A stretch of 64,000 nucleotides of DNA from Bos javanicus (taxonomy: Eukaryota > Chordata > Mammalia > Artiodactyla > Bovidae). The stretch's first letter is position 1, and every line of letters begins with the position of its first letter. The stretch covers positions 78,238,501 to 78,302,500 of the forward strand of contig NC_083869.1 of assembly GCF_032452875.1 (NCBI RefSeq), given 5' to 3'. Below, piece after piece: positions 1-10,940 of the stretch. The translations under genes and the position numbers were made by a program. Under the pieces are notes generated by a model. That model saw only the letters and a list, made by a program, of their open reading frames with translations, was not told the DNA's origin and ran no database searches.

Positions 1-984
1 GCTACTTTGCTTTGAGATGACAAACTAGACACATGTCTGAGAAAAGAACTGGTGCCTATTTAGCATGTACTCTCCATGTCCCAAAATATAGGGTGATGAA
101 GAGTACCACCTGGACTGAAAGCCATGCTCACTCATTTCCTGATTTCAGGGGACTTCCAGATAACCATATGTCTGCATCACCCCCAGGCATACATCTTCAT
201 TCAGCACTTCTGGCCCCTGCTCTGGTAATATCTAATCCACCATTTACTACTCTTTTCTTCCAGTCCTCTGCACATGCTGTTCTGGATACTTAGGAAGCCT
301 GCCTCCTGATTTCTTTGTAGGATGACCTCTCTATTTATTAAAGTATGCAATATAATTTATAATTACAAATATCATTGAACCTGTCATGTAATAAACCTAG
401 TGACTATTACAAAAGGACTCAGCTTCCTTTGATTTGTATGACAAAAAGGCAACTTTCTATTTAAAAAATAAAAATTAAATAACATCTTATGATTTACGTA
501 AATAGAAGAAAGGACCTCTTTCACTAGTCTAAGGTCTCATAGATAGTGATAACTGATAACTGGGTGTCTGTCCATTTGCCTGGCTACCTTCAAAACATAG
601 TGAGTAGGTACCACCTTTACCAGGAAGATTCCCCAGCATAAATTTCATGTTCCTCTGGGTTCCTATTTTTAGCTGCTCATACTATCTCACAGCATATCAC
701 AACATACTGAAAGCATTGTTTTCCAGAAATATTGACAGTGAAAAATCAAGGTTGTGGCCATGAAATATTCATTTTTATGTCACATGAATGGAGCTAACCT
801 CCAGGCTTACAGTAGATGCTTAATAAATATCAATCGAATTGAACTGAGTTGATCTGGGAAGTTTTATACCATATATGCTGTGAAATTTAAATTGTGGAGA
901 TTTGGCTAAAAACTTCCTGGAAAATGTTACCAAAGTCTTTGTAAATTTTCTTCCTTATAGGTGACATCAGAACTCTGCTCAATA
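1..984. other. AT-rich intergenic sequence
   Basis: No gene is supported here. The stretch around 120-300 is pyrimidine-rich and resembles a decayed L2 3' region. Around 790-830 there is a MIR/L2-like 3' end (a 'taataaat' type terminus after a 'gtagatgctt' motif). Neither assignment is strong. Confidence 0.4.
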
Positions 985-994
985 TAATGTACCA

Positions 995-1118
995 ACCTAA
1001 ATGGAAAAATAATTTGATAAAGAATAGATACATGTGTTTGTACAACTGAATCACTTTGCCATACATCTGAAATGATTACAATATTATTAATCAAATATAC
1101 TCCAATATAGAATGAAAA
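995..1118 (+). mobile_element. Old L1 3'-UTR end fragment
   Basis: Matches the recognisable terminal part of mammalian L1 3' UTRs: the 'caactgaatcactttgc' block, then a decayed 'acaatattattaatcaaatatactccaatat' type ending. The 5' part of the element is absent. Confidence 0.6.
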
Positions 1119-1123
1119 GTCAA

Positions 1124-1375
1124 GGACTTCTCTGGTGGTCTAGTGGTTAATAATCCACTTTACACTGCAGGAGACTAAGGTTCAGTCCCTGGTTAGGGAA
1201 CTAAGATCCCATATGCCACAGAAAAACTAAGCCCATACAGCACAGCTAAAGAGTCCATATGCTGCAACTAAAGATCCCAAGGATGCAACGAAGATCCTGC
1301 CTGCTGCAACTAAGACCTGATGAGCCAAATGAATATATAAATAGATAAATGTTAAAAAATAAAAATTAAAAAATA
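1124..1375 (+). mobile_element. CHR-type tRNA-derived SINE
   Basis: Starts with the tRNA-like head 'ggacttctctggtggtc', then a box-B-like 'ggttcagtccctgg' and 'gggaactaagatcccatatg'. The internal 'ctgcaactaagacc' repeats and the A-rich (aaataaa)-type tail are typical of cetartiodactyl CHR SINEs. Family assignment is from memory. Confidence 0.75.
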
Positions 1376-1689
1376 AACAAAATTGACATCAGAGTACTGT
1401 TCAGCCTTTTTGGTCACTACCATCATCAAAGAAAAGTAGGGCAATGATTCATAGCAGTCTAGTGATTACATTAAAAAGTTAGACTGATAAGGAAGGACAT
1501 TGTATCCCTGGGGAACAATCAATTATATCTTCAAACATCCTGCTTTTATTAGTAACAGCCAAACTCTAACAGTCTCCACAGGCCCCTTTTACTTCCATGA
1601 TCAAGTCTTTCTACCAGTGTTGTCTGTTCCACGTTCTCACCTGCTTTTCCAACCTATTGATCCCTCATTTGCAGCCTCCTAGCTGTCAT

Positions 1690-2010
1690 GGTCTTGCACA
1701 TCTGCTTCTTTACTCATGCTTTTCCTATTGCTTGGAATGTCCTCTTTATTTGAGGATCAAACTCTTCCTCTAAGAACCAAATCAAATTCTCCTTCCATTG
1801 GGAGAGCAGATAAATGACATTCTATACACGTATTATAATTCTGCTTTTCATGTTGACTCTTTTCATTAGTAATAACGCTTCTGGTATGTGTATCTTCTTG
1901 TCTCTGTATGTTTGTCTATCTTACTTCCCACTGGAGGGCAAGAGCAATTCTGGCTCTGCTGCATCCCTTACAGCATAGTGCCTTGGAGTCTAGTGTGTAT
2001 TCAACATGCA
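1690..2010 (+). mobile_element. Probable L2 3'-end remnant
   Basis: The order of 'cttttcctattgcttggaatg', 'cactggagggcaagagc' and 'agcatagtgccttgg' follows the 3' part of L2, a CR1-like LINE. Heavily diverged, with no readable frame. Confidence 0.45.
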
Positions 2011-2543
2011 TCCCCTGCTTGGTTGACTGACTTCCCTGGAGCAATCACTTTAAATTAGTTCATTTCCAAATTGGCCTCATTTTGCCGATCCTTCCTTTCC
2101 TTGATGTAGTTCCCCAGGGAGCTTTCTTGTGATTTCATCCCATCTCATGATTTAAATGCCATGAAAATGCCAATTTCTCTCAAACTTGAGTTCCCCACCT
2201 CAGCCTTCTGTGTTGGCATCCAGAATCATATTTCCCCCTGTTTCACTGGTATTCCACATGGATATCTGGTGGGCATTTTAAATGTTGTATGTCTGCAACT
2301 AAATTCTTTATCTTCTTCTTTCATGTGTGGAAATGGGCCTTCCCACTTCAGGAAATGGTGAAACCATTTCTTCAGTTGCTTAGAACAAAAATCTTTTGAC
2401 TCATCCTCTGCTCCTCTTTTTATCTCACCCCACACTAAGATATCCCTCCTGTTGACTCTATCTCCGAATACCCCAAATCTAAATCCTTTGTAGCATCTCT
2501 CTTGTTGCCACCTGAATTTTGCCCTTTAGCCTCTTTCATCCCT

Positions 2544-2668
2544 AGGTTGGGAAGACCCCCTGAAAAGGGAAAGGCTACCTACTCCAATATTCTGGCCTGT
2601 TGAATTCCATGGAGTGTATAGTCCATGGGGTCACAGTCAGACATGACTGAGCAACTTTCACGTTCACA
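2544..2668 (+). mobile_element. Bov-tA SINE, 5'-truncated
   Basis: Contains the 'ggttgggaagacccc', 'ccaatattctggcctg' and 'gtccatggggtcac' blocks, ending in 'gactgagcaactttcac'. The tRNA-like head is missing. It lies inside the L2 copy. Confidence 0.75.
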
Positions 2669-2772
2669 TAGTCACTTATGAGCCCTTCTATCCTTGTGTA
2701 CTTACAGTACACAACAGTACACAGTATTCTCAACAGAGCATCCTTTGAAAGTCCAAGATAAGTCATTCTACT

Positions 2773-3041
2773 GCTGCTGCTGCTGCTAAGTCGCTTCAGT
2801 TGTGTTCGACTCTGTGTGACCCCATAGATGGCAGCCCACCAGGCTCCTCCGTCCCTGGGATTCTCCAGGCAAGAACGCTGGAGTGGGTTGCCATTGCCTT
2901 CTCCAATGCATGAAAGTGAAAAGTCAAAGTGAAGTTGCTCAGTCATGTCTCTAAGACCCCATGGACTTCAGCCTACCAGGCTCCTCCGTCCATGGGAGTT
3001 TCCAGGCAAGAGTACTGGAGTGGGGTACCATTGCCTTCTCC
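2773..3041 (-). mobile_element. Bov-A2 SINE (dimeric)
   Basis: On the minus strand this is two BovA monomers joined by 'gcatgaaagtg'-type linker sequence, ending in a (CAG)n/'gacttagcagcagcag' tail. Flanked by near-perfect 13-bp duplications AAGTCATTCTACT (2760-2772) and AAGTCATCCTACT (3042-3054), which fix the insertion edges inside the L2. Confidence 0.88.
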
Positions 3042-3859
3042 AAGTCATCCTACTACTTACTTCAAAATTCTGCAATGGCTCCCCATTTCTCTAATTATCA
3101 AAGCCAAGCATTTAAAGTGGCCTACAAGGCCTTACACATCCTATCCTCCTCGACTCTACCCCTCCACCCCACAACAAACACCTAATGCCTCTCTACTATC
3201 AATTTTCTCTTACTTTAACTTTCTTCCAGCCACTCTGCCCTCCTTGCTTTTCCTCAATAATGCCTCAGATACCTTGCATTGGTTGTTGGCTCTACTTGGA
3301 AAAATCATCTCCCAGATATCATTAGGCTAACTTTTTATCTCTAAAGTGTTTGCTCCAATGCTGCCAATTCAATGAGACATGTCTTGATCAATCTATTTAA
3401 AATTACAATCAATCCCATATGTAATACTCACAGACACCTTTACAAAATTGCTGTATCTTTTCTTTTTTCATAACATGTGTCACTTTCTACCAATTCCTTT
3501 TGAAAAAAATCTGTATTGATCAGTTCAAATACTAGACTGAAAGCTTCATAAGGGCAGGGATCATTGATATTTTAGTCACTGATATAGCCTAAGAACCTAC
3601 AACCATGGCTGACAAAGATACTTTCTTTAAAAAAAAAAAAAACTGTCGAATGAATAGAAACTTAAAACAAGATGCACGATCTTTGTATCTCTTACCATTT
3701 CTGTTTCCTATGTTCCTGTTACTATTGAGCACAAATTTATCTAATTATGTTCAATTAGTTCAATAAATCCCATTGCAGACTTGCTATGAGAAGTTTATTT
3801 GGTCTTGATTTCAAAGAGCTTTATTGGAAGTCTCCTAGTACAAAAGAGACAGGTAAATA

Positions 3860-4005
3860 AGGGATATTATACCATCTTCTTTCTTTCTCTTGTCTAATTA
3901 CTTTGGCTTGGACTTCCGATACTAGGTTGAATAAAAGTGGTAAAATTAAGCATTCTTGTTTTGTTCTTGATTTTAGCAGGAAATTTTTCAGCTTTTTAAC
4001 CAAGG
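3860..4005 (-). pseudogene. Old L1 ORF2 fragment (reverse transcriptase)
   Basis: On the minus strand the frame reads a decayed L1 reverse-transcriptase segment: 'TKQECLILPLLFNLV', with an EVQAKVIRQEKE-like continuation. This corresponds to the conserved 'GTRQGCPLSPLLF' block upstream of FADD. It is a short relic beside the CA repeat. Confidence 0.65.
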
Positions 4006-4008
4006 TAT

Positions 4009-4032
4009 ACACACACACACATATATATAACT

Positions 4033-4066
<34 letters not shown>
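4009..4066. repeat. (CA)n/(TA)n microsatellite
   Basis: Two CA runs separated and followed by short TA runs. It abuts the 3' end of the BovB fragment that follows. Confidence 0.95.
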
Positions 4067-4404
4067 TGTTGTTCAGTAGCTCAGTTGTGTCTGACTCTTT
4101 GTGACCCCATGGACTGCATCATGGCAGGCTTCACTGTCCTTCACTATTTTCCCAGAGTTTGCTCAAACTCATGTCCACTGAATCAGTGATGCCATCCAAC
4201 CACCTCATCCTCTGTCATCCCCTTCTCCTCCTGCCTTCAATCTTTCCCAGCATCAGGGTCTTTTCCAGTGAGTCAGTTCTTCACATCAGGTGACCAAAGT
4301 ATTGGAGCTTCAGCATCAATGTCATTCCTTCCAACGATATTCAGGGTTGATTTCCTTTAGGAAATCACTATGGATGGTGACTGCACCCATGAAATTGGAA
4401 TTAA
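4067..4404 (-). mobile_element. BovB fragment with 5' inversion
   Basis: From 4067 to about 4361 the sequence is antisense BovB: 3' end 'gttgttcagtagctcag' through 'ggttgatttcctttagg'. From about 4362 to 4404 it switches to sense BovB ('tggtgactgcacccatgaaa'), a segment that lies further upstream in the element. The switch fits twin-priming, in which the 5' portion integrates inverted. No intact frame. Confidence 0.8.
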
Positions 4405-4439
4405 AATATATATATATTTAGATAGATAAATATATACCT

Positions 4440-5095
4440 ATATATATATGAATTATTCCTCAACCATGGAAAAGATTGATATAGTGTCATTTGCAGCAAT
4501 ATGAGACCTAGAGATCATCATACTAACTGAAGTAAGTCATACACAGAAAGACAAATATCATATGATACCAGTTATATGTGGAATATAAAATAATGATACA
4601 AATGAACTTACTTACAAAACAGACTCACAGGTATAGAAAAAAATTAATTGTTACCAAATGGGAAGAGGGGGGAGAGACAAATTAGGAGTTTGGGTTAACA
4701 AATTAGGAGTTTGAGTTATTATATATAATAAATAAACAAGGGCCTGCTGTACAGTACAGGGAACTATACTCAATATATTTTAACCTATAATGGGAAAGAA
4801 TCTGAAAATGAATATGTACTTCCCAGGTGGTGCTAGTGTTAAAGAACCTGCCTGCCAATGCAGGAGACATAAGAGACTCAAGTTTAATCACTGGGTCCGA
4901 AGATCCCCTGGAGGAGGGCATGAAAACCCACTCCTGTATTGTTCCCTGGAGAATACCATGGACAGTGCAGCCTGGAGGGCTACAGTCCACAGGGTTGCAA
5001 AGAGTCAGACAGGACCAAAGCATTTGCTGTACACCTGAAACTAACACAGCATTGTAAATGAACTAAACCATAATAAAAACTTAAATAAAATATAG
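4440..5095 (+). mobile_element. L1 3' UTR, split by a SINE
   Basis: Old L1 end on the plus strand. It contains 'aagtaagtcatacacagaaagac', 'acagggaactatactcaata' and, after the SINE, 'ctgtacacctgaaactaac' and 'ataataaaaacttaaataaa'. The Bov-tA at 4821-5025 interrupts it. Confidence 0.75.
4821..5025 (+). mobile_element. Bov-tA SINE
   Basis: tRNA-like head ('cttcccaggtggtgctag', 'cctgcctgccaatgcagg'), then the BovA body ('gaagatcccctggagg', 'ccactcctgtattgtt', 'ggttgcaaagagtcagac'). Inserted into the L1 3' UTR. Confidence 0.85.
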
Positions 5096-5099
5096 CAGA

Positions 5100-6230
5100 A
5101 GGAATAATGCTAAACATAGACATAAGCAAAAACAAAGAAAGTAGGGCTTAGTTCAAACAATGGTGACTAACTGGAAAGCCTGTCAAAGGGAAGATTAAAT
5201 ATAAGAATAATTCAATTTTGGCAGTGGAGAAAAGACAGAGGGGATTTCTAGAGATTGGGACAGATGGAATGATTGCAGACCACATGTGACAAGTGCCTAG
5301 TATATGATTAGCACAGCGGTTACATGGAGGTTTTAGCTGGAAATGAAATAGAGTGGGTCTGCTATAAAAGGCCCTCTACTTCATGCTAAGGCATGTGAGA
5401 CATCCTGTAAGCAGTCAGGAAGAACTGGATATTTTCAAAATTAGGGGAGAAAACAGAATTCTTCCCTTCAGGGAAGTATGGGATTTGAGTTCACGAATCC
5501 AGCCTGGGAGGGAAGTCAACTCAGGGCAGCCTCACAGGGCACTAGCAAGTTTGTCTTATTAAATTGAGTTTATGTCCCTTGACTTTATTTCCTTCATTTG
5601 GATCTGAGAATAAGCCATGATTTTGTGGACTTAATATAAACTGCAGTCTTAAGTTTCTTAATTAAAGAAATCGATTTTTTATGAGAAGCCATGAAGCCAT
5701 TATCACATATAAACACTGTATCAAATGGGTCAGAGGTATTTTAGATTCTTTTCCCCACCTCACAGCTGCCTGCTAATTACTTTTTATCTTGATTAGAAAC
5801 AACTATCCCTCAGGCCCCAAGAAATAATTCCAATTAAGCATCACATAATGCCAATTTAAAATCCAAGAAGCCAGTCCAAGTACCCTTTGACTTGAGCTGG
5901 TTTTTCTTCACTGCTGCTGAGATACCAGAGTTAGAGAGGAACTTCTGTGCCCTTGAAGGGCCAGGCAGTCAAAACAGTTTTGAAATGCAGGAGATTGGGC
6001 CAGCTGTCAGCCTCTGTGAAAATAAGCTGTGCAAAAGGGCTGTGGGCTGTGGAAACTTAAAGGGGCAGGGTCAATGGGAGCTTAAATTGATTTATTCCCA
6101 TCAAAAATGGAGTAGTTCTCAGTCTGTGGTGTGGAATGTTGAGGATCACACACCAGGCATCTCATTACTTCTTTCCTTTGAAGACCAAGTTTCAGTGCAA
6201 CAGGCAGCATAATCATGTCCCTAAGAACAG
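5100..6230. other. Unassigned intergenic sequence
   Basis: No gene supported. A TATA-like 'TATAAAAGG' occurs at 5363-5371 without other promoter features. The open frame near 5892-6212 (106 codons) has no recognisable domain and starts within AT-rich DNA, so I do not call it a gene. Confidence 0.5.
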
Positions 6231-6236
6231 AGATGG

Positions 6237-6483
6237 CTTCCCAGGTGGCTTGTCTGTGGGTTCTAAATCATTTCAGTTTTGTCCAACTCTTTGCAACCTT
6301 ATGGACTGTTGACTGCCAGGTTTCTCTGTCCATGAGGATTCTCCAGGCAAGAATACTGAATGGGTTGCTGTGTCCTCCTCCAGGGGAATCTTTCTGACCC
6401 AGGGATTGAACCCGGGTCTCTTACATCGACATAAGAGTTCATGGGGTTGCAGAGTCAGACACGATTGAGCGACTGAGCATGCC
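6237..6483. mobile_element. Composite Bov-tA SINE with inverted interior
   Basis: Sense head ('ggcttcccaggtggc', 6237-6254), then an antisense BovA/tRNA body (about 6262-6435, 'gtccaactctttgcaacc' to 'attgaacccgggtctc'), then a sense tail ('catggggttgcagagtcag', about 6440-6483). Either one SINE inserted antisense into another, or the interior was inverted. Confidence 0.75.
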
Positions 6484-6489
6484 ACAAGA

Positions 6490-7485
6490 GCAGAGCTAAG
6501 TACACAGTTGGGTTTCTTATTTTTTTGGCATCACATTTTATCTGTCTTTATGATCGCCTTTGAAACCATCCTGAGGCAAGTTATTCACTGCCAAATAGCT
6601 TTGCTCTCCTCAGGATTGATCTTACTTTTCATCTTCGAAGAAGGGGAAAGGAGTTTTATAATTACTAGACAAATAAACAAGCCAAGTAAATCATACTCCA
6701 TGACCCTCTCACTCACATTTTAATGACATAAAAGCAAGTATAAGAGACATCTTAGGAAGATAAAGAGAGAAATAAAAGTGCAAAATGTGATGTGAGGAAT
6801 GTCTGAAGTGAAAGCCAGTCTCATGGGGGTAATTAGTGGGTGTTGGGTTGTGAAGCCAGAAAGAGGAACTTATAATTATATGAGCTACAGATGATGACCT
6901 AATTTTCTTCCTGCCTGTTGACCTTGTGTCCCTGATGAGTCACCAGCATTGGTTATTGTGTGGTCAGTCCACTCAGGAAGGCTATTCTCTTGCTCTCTGT
7001 AATCCCCTGTTCCATCAGCGCCTACTTCACCTGAACCCTACACACCTAACTGACTTTCCTACATACCTGTCCCAAACCTCAGCTAGAGATTGTTCTTATC
7101 AAAAGGGTAACGAGGGGGTGTGGCCCTCTGCTGGTTTCCAATGAGCCAACCTGACAGCAGTTCCCCTGTAACTGGCCACCTTCCCTTCCCCTGCAAGAGA
7201 AGACTACTGAAGACCACTGCTATGTCCTACAACTCTGTGCTTCACACAGTGGGTGTTGGTCCAGGACCTTGCTTCAGACATATAAGATCCCCCATCCATT
7301 ACACTGTTGATGTCTCTGTCTCTGATTCTGACCCTTTCTTCAGTATTAAAGCTGGACAATTGCAAGACTTGTAGGCCTGCAGTGTGCAGCCCAACTGTTA
7401 TGTTCATAGTAGTGTCCAAGGTAAGAATTGAAAGAACTCCAAATCATTCCTGTTTTCTTCTCATTCTATACCCTCTCTTTAGATG
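6490..7485. other. Unassigned intergenic sequence
   Basis: I see no recognisable repeat or coding exon. Open frames here are short and mutually inconsistent between strands. Confidence 0.45.
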
Positions 7486-7946
7486 AACTTACTCTCTTCC
7501 ATCTAGTTGTGGGCACATTTAACCATTAACAATAATATCTATGTGCAAATCCAGTCATGCCTGGAATTCTCTACTATATTCCAGACTCTTAAATTGAGTG
7601 TTCTATTCGAACATTCCCATTGGATGTCCAACAGGCACTTCAAAATTACCATCACTGTACAGGGTAGCTGAACTCACTGTTGACATTCCTTTTCCTTACC
7701 CCTCCCCTGCTCCTTGAAATCTGCTTCTCTGTCCTTTCCATTCTGTCTAATTGTTTTCTCTGGAATCTGTCTCATTCTCGTCACCCTAACCATCATCACA
7801 ATCCATTAGGACTTGCCTGAGTAATGGCCACAACTCAGCAGTTCTCACTGGACTCCTCATCTGTACCTTTATGGATACAAGAAGGATCTTTCAGGAATAC
7901 AAATATAGTCATCACACAACATTCCTGCATTTAACATAAATTTATG

Positions 7947-8078
7947 GGAACTTACCTGGTGGTGCAGCAGTTAACACTTTGCCTTCTAATGCAGGGGGTG
8001 TAGTTTTGATCCCTGGTTGTTGGGGAGCTGAGATCTCGCATGCTTTGGGGCCCAAAAACCAAAAAAAAAAAAAAAAAA
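7947..8078 (+). mobile_element. CHR-type tRNA-derived SINE
   Basis: Head 'cttacctggtggtgcagcag', box-B-like 'ttttgatccctggttg', then 'gagctgagatctcgcatg' and an A18-type tail at about 8059-8078. Confidence 0.75.
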
Positions 8079-8132
8079 GAGCAGAGAAGCAATAAAACAG
8101 ACCCATAGTTTCTTATTACCTATAACAATGTT

Positions 8133-8404
8133 CAGAGAAGGCAATGGCATCCCACTCCAGTACTCTTGCCTGAAAAATCCCATGGATGGAGGAGCCTGGT
8201 AGGCTGCAGTCCATGGGGTCGCAAAGAGTCAGACCTGACTCAGCAACTCCACTTTCACTTTTCACTTTCATGCATTGGAGAAGGAAATGGCAACCCACTC
8301 CAGTGTTCTTGTCTAGAGAATCCCAGAGACAGGGGAGCCTGGTGGGCTGCTGTCTATGGGGTCGCACAGAGTCGGACACGACTGAAGTGACTTAGCAGGA
8401 GCAG
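8133..8404 (+). mobile_element. Bov-A2 SINE (dimeric)
   Basis: Two BovA monomers joined by 'cactttcatgcattgg', ending 'gaagtgacttagcaggagca'. Flanked by TATAACAATGTT (8121-8132) and TATAGCAATGTT (8405-8416), an 11/12 target-site duplication. Confidence 0.9.
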
Positions 8405-8895
8405 TATAGCAATGTTGCCTGTTAAGCATAAACTTCATAAGTCTCACCCCAGATCAACTGGGTTAGCAATTATTTCAGAAACCACTCCCCAGCATGGTGT
8501 CACACACCTTGCATAATCTGGTTCCCATTTCACCTGTCATTACTCTTCTCCTTGCACCATAACACAGGCTATATTACCAACAGTTTCAATTTCCTAAGGA
8601 TGCTGGGTCATGGGCTCATGTTGCTACCTCTGTAAGGAATGCCTTTATGCCCGCCTTTGGAAAACTGAACCAATTCCCACTGTGCTGAGGGCTTATCCCC
8701 TAAAGCTTCTCTGTGAATATCTTTCCGGTAGCATGTGGCACATAAACTAGTTATGATCTGTTTACCATACAGCTTTCCCCACTAGAAAGGAAATTGTGGG
8801 AGGACAGGGCTTTACCTAGATTTCTACCCATATGTTCCTAGCACCTAGCATATCCCTTGGCACACAGAAGATGTTCAGCAATGTTTATTAAATAC

Positions 8896-10040
8896 ATGTC
8901 CCCATCAGTGCAAGCCCCCTTCTTCTCTTTGTTGAGAATAAGGACAGCAAATCTCACACATATTTCAAATAAACACATCTTGCAAATGCACTCAAGTTTT
9001 TTTTTGCCCCTTTTATGCCCGTTTTATGTGAGACTCATTTTCTCTCTTGGCCTTTGGAAAGCCACAGAGCCTGATGCCAACATCAGCACTTGTTCTGGCT
9101 GGCATCCCTAAGCTGATACGTGATCAATGACTATGTGATCTTATGGGTAACACCATATCTAATTGCCATGACAACAGCAGGATTACAAACTGGCATGGGA
9201 TTCTGATTTATTGTTAATATCTCAATATTTAATTTTAAACAGAAGGAAGCACCATAGAACTTTAAATGAAATTTTATGTGATTTATATGGAGAAAGAGTA
9301 TCAGTCAGATGAGTTATTTGTCATTGCTAATGAAAATAACTCAACCATTAATAATTATGGTAAAAGCTGTTAGATTTATGTGCTAGAGTCATTATTAAGA
9401 ACTTTGAAATAGTCACAAATGGGGAAAAAGATTGACACTTAAATTTACTAAAAGTATTAATCTATTAAAGCCATTGACAGTTTATGCCCACCAGATAACT
9501 TTAGGAAATTTTTTAGTCTTTTTTTTTAGCTAATAAATAGATGTCTGTAAAATTTTACAAATAATATAGGATAGAACATGAAGATATATTATCTTATAAT
9601 TTAACATGCATAGAGTTGAATGGTAAATTAGATTCCAAAACTTTCACCAAAATAAGAATGAAGTATTACATATAATTTGATTATGGTGGCTTGACTCAAT
9701 GTAAACCAGGAATCAATTTTAAAAAGGTGTTTGAGAATTTTCATCATGAATAAAATGTCAACTGTGCTGTCTTAGAATTTCAGTACTTATAAAAGCTCCA
9801 AACTCAGTTATAAAAAACTTATGGTGAATCATAGTTCTGGCACTGTGTTTAAATATTTAAATGAAGTTTGGTAAAATAATTATTAAACTATTGTCAACTA
9901 ATTTTGACGAAGACAGAGGCTTTTGGGGGCATTTTTCAAGGTACTGCTTATGGTCAATGTTATGGTCAGTACATGTATACCTATGTATTTATATATCACA
10001 TATATATATGTATGCATAATCTATTATATATATGTGTGCA
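8896..10040. other. AT-rich intergenic sequence
   Basis: No gene. Contains an RFX X-box-like motif ATTGCCATGACAAC at 9162-9175 and a TA-rich low-complexity tract at about 9970-10035. Confidence 0.45.
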
Positions 10041-10045
10041 TGTAT

Positions 10046-10257
10046 AGTCGCTTCAGTCATGTCCGACTTTTTGCGACTCTGCAGACTGTAACCTACCAGG
10101 CTTCTCTGTCCATGGGATTCTCCAGACTAGACCACTGAAAAGGGTTGCCATGCCCTCCTCTGGGGCATCTTCCCAACCCAGGAATTGAACTTGTCTCTGT
10201 TACATCTCCTGCATTGGCAGGCCAGTTCTTTACCACTAGTGCCACCTGAGAAGCCCT
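10046..10257 (-). mobile_element. Bov-tA SINE
   Basis: Antisense BovA body ('cgcttcagtcatgtccgac', 'catgggattctccag', 'ccaacccaggaattgaac') followed by the tRNA-like head in reverse ('agtgccacctgagaagcc'). Confidence 0.85.
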
Positions 10258-10697
10258 AATACGGTCATTTTTATCATTCTTTTTTGAAGACAAGTTATGA
10301 GCTTTTACCCTCCTCATAATATACGAATGTTTAACCAATGTGGAATGTTGGCTATTACATTTTTAAAGGCTGGTTAAACAAAAGAAAGCCTTAATATTGT
10401 CTCATGCAGATAACAATAATACAGGGCTTGCAGAGAAAGAGCTTCATTTGCTGGAACCTGCTGAATAAGGAATCGAACCGCTGTGCTTCAAGAGTGCAAG
10501 TATTTGTACACAAAGTCTGCTGTAAAGATGTACAAATCATTCCACTCCAGGAAAGAGGCTGAAATTGATATCATGCAAAGAAAGCCAAGATACAGATGGA
10601 AATGCAGAGGCAGTATTTTGTGTGCCAATTACATTGTTTCATCCTCATTTCTAGATATAAAGATTAAGGACAAATTTGTTTCAAGTCATTGTAAAGC
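10258..10697. other. Unassigned intergenic sequence
   Basis: No repeat family recognised. A 75-codon open frame at 10483-10710 has no domain I can recognise and is not called. Confidence 0.4.
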
Positions 10698-10708
10698 AAC
10701 AATTGCTT

Positions 10709-10929
10709 GAAAATGAAAGTGAAAGTTAAGTCGCTCAGTCGTGTCCAACTCTTTGCGACCCCATGGACAGTAGCCTACCAGGCTCCGTGGTCCATGGGAT
10801 TTTCCAGGCAAGAATACTGGAGTGGGCTGCCATTTCCTTCTCCAGGGGATCTTCCCAACCCAGGGATCAAACCCTGGTCTCCTGCATTGATGACAGATGC
10901 TTTACCATCTGAGCCATTAGGGAAGCCCT
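10709..10929 (-). mobile_element. Bov-tA SINE with perfect TSD
   Basis: Full-length antisense Bov-tA, from the 'gaaagtgaaagttaagtcgc' end to the reversed tRNA head 'ctgagccattagggaagcc'. Flanked by perfect 11-bp duplications AACAATTGCTT at 10698-10708 and 10930-10940. Confidence 0.93.
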
Positions 10930-10940
10930 AACAATTGCTT

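Larger units (their letters stand above)
2120..3655 (+). mobile_element. L2 LINE, 3' part, split by two SINEs
   Basis: A decayed L2 copy. Recognisable blocks run in L2 order: 'catctcatgatttaaatgcc', 'ggatatctggtgggcatttt', 'atcttttgactcatcc', then after two SINE insertions 'caatggctccccatttctc', 'tggcctacaaggcctta', 'ccagccactctgccctcctt' and the terminal 'ataagggcagggatc'. The interruptions are at 2544-2668 and 2773-3041. No coding capacity remains. Confidence 0.7.
7490..8895 (+). mobile_element. L2 LINE, 3' part, split by two SINEs
   Basis: Decayed L2: 'ttggatgtccaacaggcac', 'actcctcatctgtacc', then after the SINEs 'gaatgcctttatgcccgcc', 'gggaggacagggcttt', 'cctagcacctagcatatccc' and a terminal 'atgtttattaaatacatg'. 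This is the same block order as the copy at 2.1-3.65 kb. Interrupted at 7947-8078 and 8133-8404. Confidence 0.65.

Noticed and set aside
5363..5371. Strong TATA box 'TATAAAAGG' as a possible promoter
   Set aside because: No initiator, CpG enrichment or downstream exon. A similar motif occurs alone at about 18398, so chance is likely in AT-rich DNA.
5892..6212. 106-codon open frame as a possible small gene
   Set aside because: No domain, no coding-like neighbours, no splice context or processed-pseudogene signs.
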